Position numbers and translations under genes: made by a program. Source: Marisediminitalea oceani (GTDB lineage: Bacteria > Pseudomonadota > Gammaproteobacteria > Enterobacterales > Alteromonadaceae). From it: a stretch of DNA of 64,000 nt. A model generated the notes under the pieces. The model ran no database searches. It saw nothing but the letters and a program-made list of their open reading frames with translations, and was not told the origin of the DNA. Shown piece after piece: positions 54,669 to 64,000 of this stretch. The stretch covers positions 27,061-91,060 of the forward strand of contig NZ_RCUA01000044.1 of NCBI RefSeq assembly GCF_003731635.1. The letters run 5' to 3'. Each line of letters starts with the position of its first letter. Position 1 is the stretch's first letter.

Positions 54669-55396
54669 TGTGCTCTCCACATACCGGGCACCCTTCAAGA
54701 GGTGGTAATTTAAGGGCTTGCCACTGACCACTAAAGCCATCGAAAAGCCGTAACTCCCCCCAGTTCAATGGGGCTATAGAAGTAATGAAAAGCAAGGTAT
54801 GCAGTGCCTGCATCATACCAACGATGCCCACAACCGGCCCCAGGATACCCTGGGCAAGGCACGTATTAGGCTCACTTTGCTCAGGCTCGTACAGGCATCG
54901 GTAGCACCCATGGGCACGGTGCGGATGTAACATCAGTAATTGCCCCTTTGTGCCACTGGCAGCGCCGGATATAAGTGGTACACCAAGTTGATAACAAACC
55001 TGATTAATTAACTGTCGGGAAGCCATATTGTCAGTACAGTCAAGTACTACCGACGCCCCGTTCAGCAGGCTTTCGGCATTGCTTTCAACCAGTCTTGTGG
55101 CATAGCATTGCACACTGAGAGTCCGGTTAATGTCGCGCAAGCGCAGACACGCCACCCTGGCCTTGGTCTCACCGATATCCTGCTCAGCGTAAAGAGGCTG
55201 TCGAGGCAGGTTGCTCAGCGCCACCTCATCCCCGTCGACCAGTCTTAGCCTGCCAACCCCGGCGCCGGCCAGGTACGGCGCCACGGCGCAACCGAGGCCG
55301 CCGAGCCCTACAATCACCACTTCTGCGTGACTTAAAGCCTGTTGCTTTACCTCATCCATCTCCGTCACCAGCAATTGCCGGCTGTATCTGACGTAA

Positions 55397-55419
<23 letters not shown>
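54652..55419 (-). CDS. thiF: ThiS adenylyltransferase ThiF
   Basis: 255-residue E1-like enzyme with ATP-binding GLGGLGCAVAPYLAGAGVG and DGDEVALSNLPRQ, plus zinc-binding CYRC and CPVC pairs. It activates the ThiS C-terminus. The Cys that links to ThiS in E. coli-type ThiF may be in the TCLAQGILGP segment. It overlaps thiDE by 23 bp and thiS by 17 bp. Confidence 0.93.
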
Positions 55420-58853
<3,434 letters not shown>

Positions 58854-58865
58854 TCAGGAGTGTTT

Positions 58866-58926
58866 AAAAAGACGATTACCACAGCCAAAACAAAACCTTT
58901 CGGTGCTGTATTGTACTGTGGGTAAT
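58866..58926 (-). terminator. Attenuator-like terminator between TPP riboswitch and thiC
   Basis: On the minus strand the arms ATTACCCACAG and CTGTGGTAAT pair (one bulged C) across a 30-base loop and are followed by CGTCTTTTTA, just after the riboswitch aptamer. It suits a TPP-controlled transcription stop, though the ribosome site of thiC could be the regulated element instead. Confidence 0.55.
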
Positions 58927-58931
58927 ATTGC

Positions 58932-59027
58932 CCTGTTCCCTTCGCAGGTATTAGCCTGATCAGGTTCAACGGATCCCGCTTTCGCGGTCTCAGCTTGCTT
59001 TCCAATAGGAATAGCGAAGCACTCCGA
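58932..59027 (-). ncRNA. TPP riboswitch (THI element) upstream of thiC
   Basis: Conserved aptamer pieces in order on the minus strand: GGAGTGC, CTGAGA, the GTTGAACCTGATC block, and GGCTAATACCTGCGAAGGGA. It lies 115 bp upstream of the thiC ATG and senses thiamine pyrophosphate to switch off the operon. Confidence 0.96.
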
Positions 59028-59241
59028 CAAGTATCGTTAATTGCAGCCTTTTTAGCTTCTGCAATCAGATTGCCACCGAGTATAGGGAATGCAATCCGCC
59101 ACTTCAAGGCCTGCGGGTAAGTTAGATTTCTCTTAATGAAATGGTCATTTTGACCGGGAATAATAGTATCAACACTACCCAATTCGCTGAATGTGCGTAC
59201 AATGTGCGCTTTTTCTCAGCAACAATAACCATAGCAGCATT

Positions 59242-60348
59242 ATGACCGATAACGCCGATCCGTATCACGACATTCGCCCCTTTAACGACGCTGAGGTGCC
59301 CGCGTCCATTGAGCGACTGATTAACGATCAGGAGTTTATCAACGCTATAGTTAACCACCGCTTTGAACACAGCCCGCGTTGGCTGTCGTCGTTGCTGAGC
59401 CCGCTGGTAAAAGTGCTGCTGCGACTGAAATGGCGAAAGTTTAAAACTGTTGCCCACATTCAGAACGAGGTGGGTGTGTTTATGCAATCACTGCTGCAGC
59501 GCACCAGTCAGGGCATCACTGTAAAAGGGCTGGATAAACTCGACCCTGGCAAAGCGTATATATTTATTTCTAATCACCGCGATATAGCGATGGACCCGGC
59601 GCTGGTTAATTTTGCCCTGTACCGTGCCGGCCACGAAACCGCGCTGATCGCATTTGGTGATAACCTGCTCAAAAAGCCCAGCGCCACCGAGCTAATGAAG
59701 CTCAACAAAGGTTTTGTGGTAAAACGCTCAGCAAAAGGCCCGCGGGAATTACTTAAAGCCCTCACCCAGCTTTCAAATTTTATTAAAGACTCACTGAATA
59801 ACCAGCAATCTATCTGGATAGCTCAGCGCGAAGGACGCGCCAAAGACGGCATGGACCTGACCGACCCGGCTATTCTGAAAATGTTCTATATGGCTGGCAA
59901 GCAACAAAAGCTCGCCTTCGGTGAGTACATGAAATCATTAAATATCGTGCCGGTTGCCATTTCCTACGAAAACGACCCCTGTGATATTGCCAAAGCCAAC
60001 GAACTCTATCAGCGCGAGCACCTTGGCAGTTACAACAAAACAGAATTTGAAGATATCGATAGCATTATTCAGGGCATCATCGGCAATAAGTGCCGGGTGA
60101 GCGTCAACTTTGGTGAAGTGGTCACCGAAGATTTCGAGACGCCGGAAGCACTGGCCGAGCATATCGACCAACAAATCCACCGCAACTATCAGCTATACCC
60201 TATTAACTATCTGGCCGCTAACCAAAGCTGCGAGGAGCTTACTCAAGCATGTCGCGATCGCTTTGCCGCCAAGCTCGCGGAGCTACCCGAACAAGCTCAC
60301 AGCTATCTGATAGCCAACTATGCGAACCCGGTGCATAACGCCAAATAG
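59242..60348 (+). CDS. PlsC-like glycerolipid acyltransferase
   Basis: 368 residues from the ATG at 59242; the in-frame extension to 59191 has no ribosome site. Acyltransferase motifs are visible: FISNHRDIAMDPALVN (the His/Asp motif, here with six residues from His to the second Asp), KRSAKGPRELLKAL, and the acceptor-binding WIAQREGRAKDG. It is longer than classic PlsC and soluble or peripheral. It probably transfers an acyl group in membrane lipid synthesis; substrate unknown. It is divergent from the thi operon. Confidence 0.82.
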   Translation: MTDNADPYHDIRPFNDAEVPASIERLINDQEFINAIVNHRFEHSPRWLSSLLSPLVKVLLRLKWRKFKTVAHIQNEVGVFMQSLLQRTSQGITVKGLDKLDPGKAYIFISNHRDIAMDPALVNFALYRAGHETALIAFGDNLLKKPSATELMKLNKGFVVKRSAKGPRELLKALTQLSNFIKDSLNNQQSIWIAQREGRAKDGMDLTDPAILKMFYMAGKQQKLAFGEYMKSLNIVPVAISYENDPCDIAKANELYQREHLGSYNKTEFEDIDSIIQGIIGNKCRVSVNFGEVVTEDFETPEALAEHIDQQIHRNYQLYPINYLAANQSCEELTQACRDRFAAKLAELPEQAHSYLIANYANPVHNAK

Positions 60349-60406
60349 TGGTTGGACCAGATAATCTCTGCTAACATCACCCGACTGATTCAAACAGCAG
60401 GTGTTT

Positions 60407-61168
60407 ATGCAACTTCATGCCATTGCCGGTTACATAGAGAATATTTATCTGGTTGAAGACCTGGCGGGGCTAATGTTGCTCGATGGTTGCAGCCGCGCCG
60501 ATGTGGAAACCGTCTGTCGCTATATTCGGGATGAAATTGGCCTGCCACTCTCTGCGCTTAAACTCATTGTAGTTACCCACATGCACCCCGACCACGCCGG
60601 TGGCGCGCGGTTATTACAACAACGAAGTGGGGCATTACTCGCCTGCCACCCTAAAGCGCCGGGCTGGTATCGCGGCATCGCCGGCAGAACCGCTCATGCC
60701 ATTGATGTGGCGCTGACCTGGTGGGTAGCGGGAAAGTTAGGTAAACCCAAGCGGCATATCTGGTATAAACCATCCTTTGAGCCGGATATCAGGCTTAACG
60801 ACGAGCAGCGGTTACCAGTATTTACAGACTGGCAGGTGATATACACGCCTGGCCATACCGACCACGATATATCCTTGCTTCACCTGCCAACCGGGCAAAT
60901 TTATGTGGCTGATTTGATTGTGTCGGTAAAAAAGCGGCTGACATCGCCTTATCCGGTGTGTCACCCCAATCAATACAAACGTTCACTCAGGCGGGTAAGT
61001 GATCTGAATCCATCCCGGGTATATTGCGCCCATGTGAAACCGTTGTCAGACGAGGACATCGATTACCCGGCCCTGATAGCACAGGCACCAGCGCTGCCGA
61101 AAAATCACTGGCACTCAAGCAAAATCAGAATTTACCGGGCCTTGGGTTTACGTCCTGACCAGCACTAA
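60407..61168 (+). CDS. MBL-fold metallo-hydrolase
   Basis: 253 residues from the ATG at 60407 (a GTG two codons earlier is possible). The metal-binding motif THMHPDHAGG, the TPGHTDHDISLLH second site, and a late His (CAHVKPL) form a complete dinuclear site. No specificity-giving features are recognised. It follows the acyltransferase gene by 58 bp and may be co-transcribed. Confidence 0.88.
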   Translation: MQLHAIAGYIENIYLVEDLAGLMLLDGCSRADVETVCRYIRDEIGLPLSALKLIVVTHMHPDHAGGARLLQQRSGALLACHPKAPGWYRGIAGRTAHAIDVALTWWVAGKLGKPKRHIWYKPSFEPDIRLNDEQRLPVFTDWQVIYTPGHTDHDISLLHLPTGQIYVADLIVSVKKRLTSPYPVCHPNQYKRSLRRVSDLNPSRVYCAHVKPLSDEDIDYPALIAQAPALPKNHWHSSKIRIYRALGLRPDQH

Positions 61169-61193
61169 TAAAAAGCTTTAACTGTCGCAGCGA

Positions 61194-62987
61194 TTACGCT
61201 TCTGATGCGTCCTCCTGTTGCAAAGGCAATTGCAAGGTAAATTCGGTGAATACACCCGGCTCGCTCGCGCACTGAATGGACCCATCCAGTCGCTGCATTA
61301 TGTTGTAAACCACCGATAAGCCAAGCCCGGTTCCCTCGCCGATGGGTTTGGTAGTAAAGAAAGGCTCAAATATTTTCTGCTGGATGTCGGCTGTCATCCC
61401 CGGGCCGTTATCCCTAATCCGAATATGCAGCATATTATCGAGCTCTTTAGCGCTTATCCGAATAACCGGCTCGGCCGTTCCCGCCGTTTCCATTGCCTGT
61501 ACAGCGTTTTTAATCAGATTCACCAGTACTTGCTCAATGAGACCGGTATGCGTGTGTAAAACGCCTTTAAACTGAACCTCGCGCTCAATACTGACCTTAT
61601 TATCCAGGTCATATCGCATCATTTTCAGGGTGTCATCCAGCAGCACAGAGAAATCACAAACCTCTTTTTCCCCGGTCTGATTGTGAGAGAAAGAGCGCAG
61701 GTCGCTGATGATATTTTTAACCCGTTGCAGGCCATTAAAAGAATCGGCAACTATGGCCCTGATGTCTTCCAGAATAAACGGTATACCCGCCTGCTCCTCA
61801 AATTCGCTGAGACTTTGTTTGAGATGAGCCGCTTTTTGATCCTGCTGAATGTCTATGGCGGTTAACAACTCGCTCTGCATGGACTGCAACTGAATAATGT
61901 TATCCAGATAACTATCCATCGAGGAAAAGTTGCTGATCACAAATGACAGTGGATTATTAATTTCGTGGGCGATACCCGCAGCCATACGCCCGATACTGGC
62001 GAGCTTTTCATTGTGTGCCAATGCCTGTTTGGTAGATTTAAGCTCCAGCAGGGTATCCCGCAAACGGGTATATTGCTTCTTCAGGCTCGACTCAGCCTGC
62101 TTACGCTCCAATAACACCGTAAGCTGCTCGGCCGCTTTATTGATAATCGTGATCTGCTTCATGGAAACCCGATCCATCTCCTGTTCGGGGATCAGGTAAA
62201 GCAATAAACATACTACCCGTTTATACACCACGATAGGGAAAGCCAGATAACTGCCAATACGAGTTGTTATTAGTTGGGTGACCGGCTCCAGCCCGCCGCT
62301 TTCATCGAGCAGGTGAATTTGCGGGTGCTGCTCTTCAATTGCCTGGGCAAGGCTGGCCGGCAACCCGCCCTCTGATAACAGTGACTGCAAGGTTTTTACC
62401 AGCTCTTTGCCGGCAATGTCGGAATTACGCACTCTAAAACACGATGTGTTTTCCAGGTGAATTTCAAAGCTGCAGTGGGCATGGCACAACCTTGCAAGCG
62501 CGTTCGAGAAGGTAGAAAGCAGTGCGGTGAGCTTTTCGTCGCTACGTGAAAAACGAGTGATACAAACCAACATTTCTGTTTCTGCATCGTGCTGACGATA
62601 AGTGTTTTCAATATACTCAAAGGTAGCCAACTCACGTTTAAGCACACTGGCATTAAACTTTGCTTTCGCTTCAGACGCCGTTAGACAGGCATTGATTTGG
62701 AATTCTTCCAGCCAGACTACTTCGTCGAGTTGCTGAGTAGGGTTATGCATGAGAATGATGCGGGTATCCTGGTTAGCCAGTCCCTGCCGAATATACTCAG
62801 CTACCGACTGACAAAGAGAGATATCATCATCAGAGCCCACGCAGAGTATTACCAATGAGGGTTTGCAACTGCGCAGTTTCTTTTTAGCGTTTCTCAGGCT
62901 GGTTAGATTTTCGCTGTCCATGGTTCTATCCGGCAAAAATGCCGCTAAGTCTGGACTTTGACCAACTAAAAACACCGGATTTTCCAT
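61194..62987 (-). CDS. Soluble histidine kinase with N-terminal pseudo-receiver
   Basis: 597 residues from the ATG at 62987; a GTG at 63002 is an alternative. Residues 1-115 look like a receiver fold that lacks the phospho-Asp (SLVILCVGSDDD has Cys where Asp belongs) and the conserved Lys. Residues about 120-310 resemble a DUF3369/GAF-like sensor, followed by a coiled coil. The kinase part is normal: H-box MAAGIAHEINNPLSF, N-box LIKNAVQAMET, and G-boxes DNGPGMT and GEGTGLGLSV. No membrane segment. Head-to-head with a BLUF photoreceptor gene 108 bp away, so light or redox input is possible but unproven. Confidence 0.9.
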   Translation of the reverse strand: MENPVFLVGQSPDLAAFLPDRTMDSENLTSLRNAKKKLRSCKPSLVILCVGSDDDISLCQSVAEYIRQGLANQDTRIILMHNPTQQLDEVVWLEEFQINACLTASEAKAKFNASVLKRELATFEYIENTYRQHDAETEMLVCITRFSRSDEKLTALLSTFSNALARLCHAHCSFEIHLENTSCFRVRNSDIAGKELVKTLQSLLSEGGLPASLAQAIEEQHPQIHLLDESGGLEPVTQLITTRIGSYLAFPIVVYKRVVCLLLYLIPEQEMDRVSMKQITIINKAAEQLTVLLERKQAESSLKKQYTRLRDTLLELKSTKQALAHNEKLASIGRMAAGIAHEINNPLSFVISNFSSMDSYLDNIIQLQSMQSELLTAIDIQQDQKAAHLKQSLSEFEEQAGIPFILEDIRAIVADSFNGLQRVKNIISDLRSFSHNQTGEKEVCDFSVLLDDTLKMMRYDLDNKVSIEREVQFKGVLHTHTGLIEQVLVNLIKNAVQAMETAGTAEPVIRISAKELDNMLHIRIRDNGPGMTADIQQKIFEPFFTTKPIGEGTGLGLSVVYNIMQRLDGSIQCASEPGVFTEFTLQLPLQQEDASEA

Positions 62988-63095
62988 ACGTTTACCCAAC
63001 ACAACCGTTTCTGAAAATTCTGCTATATTTGAAAGATAGTCGTTGCCGGCTGTTACGCAAACTACTGCGCAGTTGCTAAAAGAGGAAAATTAAAA

Positions 63096-63512
63096 ATGAG
63101 GTTAGTGAGATTGGTGTATTACAGCCATGCCTCGCGGGAGATGTCACTTAGCGATCTTAAATCTATTCTCGACACCGCCCGCCGTAACAATCAGGCCCAG
63201 GGCATTTGTGGAATGCTTTCCTACGAACAACAGTATTTTTTGCAGGCACTGGAAGGCGAACGCAGCGCCGTTAACGAGCTTTACCTGGATATTGCTGACG
63301 ATCCCCGCCATGACGAAATCACTATTATCAGCTATGAGGAAATCACCGCCCCCATTTTCAAACAGTGGAAAATGGGCTACGCCGGCGGCAGTGCCGAGTT
63401 TACTAAATTGCTCAAAGAGATGGGCCAGACTGAGTTCCTGCCGGAAACCATGAGCCCTCAACAGGCTTTTCAATTTCTGCAACACCTTGCTGGCAATCAG
63501 GACAACCTTTAG
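63096..63512 (+). CDS. BLUF-domain blue-light photoreceptor
   Basis: 138 residues made almost only of a BLUF domain. The FAD-site residues are present: Tyr8 (LVYYSHAS), Asn31/Asn32 (RRNNQAQGICGML) and Gln50 (FLQALEGE), plus the DDPRHDEI and FKQWKMGY segments with the semi-conserved Trp. There is no output domain, so it must act by binding a partner, possibly the divergently encoded histidine kinase. GAGGAA lies upstream of the ATG. Confidence 0.93.
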   Translation: MRLVRLVYYSHASREMSLSDLKSILDTARRNNQAQGICGMLSYEQQYFLQALEGERSAVNELYLDIADDPRHDEITIISYEEITAPIFKQWKMGYAGGSAEFTKLLKEMGQTEFLPETMSPQQAFQFLQHLAGNQDNL

Positions 63513-63560
63513 GGCATAGTTATTAACTAAGCAACTTCACCCTGTAAGTCAGGAGCCATT

Positions 63561-64000
63561 TTGCCCAACGCACCAAGCTTCTCATCGGTAGAACAGTACA
63601 TCGCCGCACAGCCCGAGGAAAAACAGCTGGTTTTATCGCAGTTACGCCAGGCAGTAGTGGCGAACCTGCCAGCCGGGTTCCACGAATGCATCAACTGCAA
63701 CATGATTGGCTATGTGGTGCCTCATCAACTGTTCCCGGCGGGATATCATTGCAACCCCGAATTGCCATTGCCCTTTATGAATCTGGCGGCACAAAAAAGC
63801 CATTACGGCTTTTATCATATGGGCATCTATGCCATGCCTGAGCTCGAAAGCTGGTTTCGGGGCCGTTACGCCGAAGTTGTGCCTACCAAGCTGGATATGG
63901 GTAAGAGCTGTATCCGTTTTAAAAATCCCAAACACACCCCCTACGACTTAATTGGCGAGCTGGTCAGCAAAGTGAGCGTTGATGACTGGATATCGGTTTA
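63561..64000 (+). CDS. DUF1801 (YdhG-like) protein, 3' end outside window
   Basis: Open from a TTG at 63561, with AGGAG five bases upstream, to the end of the window (146 codons seen, no stop). The product starts LPNAPSFSSVEQYIAAQPEEKQ and contains CNMIGYVVPHQL, SHYGFYHMGIY and the GKSCIRFKN segment typical of DUF1801 proteins, a fold related to iron-chaperone frataxin-like YdhG. Function unknown. It lies 48 bp after the BLUF gene on the same strand and may be co-transcribed. Confidence 0.8.
   Translation, partial: MPNAPSFSSVEQYIAAQPEEKQLVLSQLRQAVVANLPAGFHECINCNMIGYVVPHQLFPAGYHCNPELPLPFMNLAAQKSHYGFYHMGIYAMPELESWFRGRYAEVVPTKLDMGKSCIRFKNPKHTPYDLIGELVSKVSVDDWISV

Overview
The window reads as chromosomal DNA of a marine-type gammaproteobacterium, most likely of the order Alteromonadales. 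This is inferred from the protein families and their style: FisR-type sulfide regulation, a cydABX-DC operon with CydX, ThiH-type thiamine synthesis, umuDC with yebG, GH1/GH3 glucosidases under LacI control, PEP-CTERM and 7TMR-DISM-GGDEF proteins. No database search was possible. I saw no rRNA, tRNA, CRISPR array, insertion sequence or prophage. Both ends cut genes (a GspE/PilB-like ATPase at the left, a DUF1801 protein at the right).

Layout. 0-8.7 kb: end of a secretion/pilus ATPase gene, a DISM-GGDEF cyclase, a CBM9-like protein, a PEP-CTERM-like protein, glnK-amtB, a lipoprotein, a periplasmic solute-binding protein, a retropepsin-like protein and an SDR. 8.8-13 kb: a 1322-residue propeller/histidine-kinase/receiver/AraC hybrid regulator whose phospho-accepting His and Asp are replaced by Asn and Glu. 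Divergent from it, 70 bp away, is an unlisted 58-codon gene for a peptide with a canonical double-glycine leader. 13-15 kb: SOS genes umuDC and yebG around one LexA box. 15-18 kb: two chemoreceptors (PAS/Aer-like and CZB). 18-25 kb: a beta-glucoside locus (lacI-type regulator, GPH symporter, GH1, and a divergent GH3 lipoprotein) with three LacI-type operators between GH1 and GH3. 25-29 kb: a CDF transporter and a GT2/TVP38/GT83 sugar-lipid cassette. 29-35 kb: an HME-RND tripartite metal efflux operon with DUF3240.

35-48.6 kb looks like a sulfide-defence island. It holds a persulfide dioxygenase-like MBL protein with a TauE/SafE exporter and a frameshifted sulfurtransferase. It also holds the bd oxidase operon cydABXDC, an sqr operon with two haem proteins, a FisR-type sigma-54 activator divergent from sqr, and a second TauE/SafE gene. 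Sigma-54-like promoters precede the dioxygenase, cydA and sqr. TGTCA/TGACA inverted repeats lie about 90-130 bp upstream of the cydA and sqr promoters. The model is that FisR senses sulfane sulfur through Cys48/59/66 and switches on sulfide oxidation, persulfide removal, sulfite export and a sulfide-resistant terminal oxidase together.

48.7-64 kb: a lipoprotein oligopeptidase B-like S9 peptidase, a MASE1-GGDEF cyclase, the operon thiC-thiDE-thiF-thiS-thiG-thiH behind a TPP riboswitch, an acyltransferase, an MBL hydrolase, a soluble histidine kinase divergent from a BLUF blue-light protein, and the partial DUF1801 gene.
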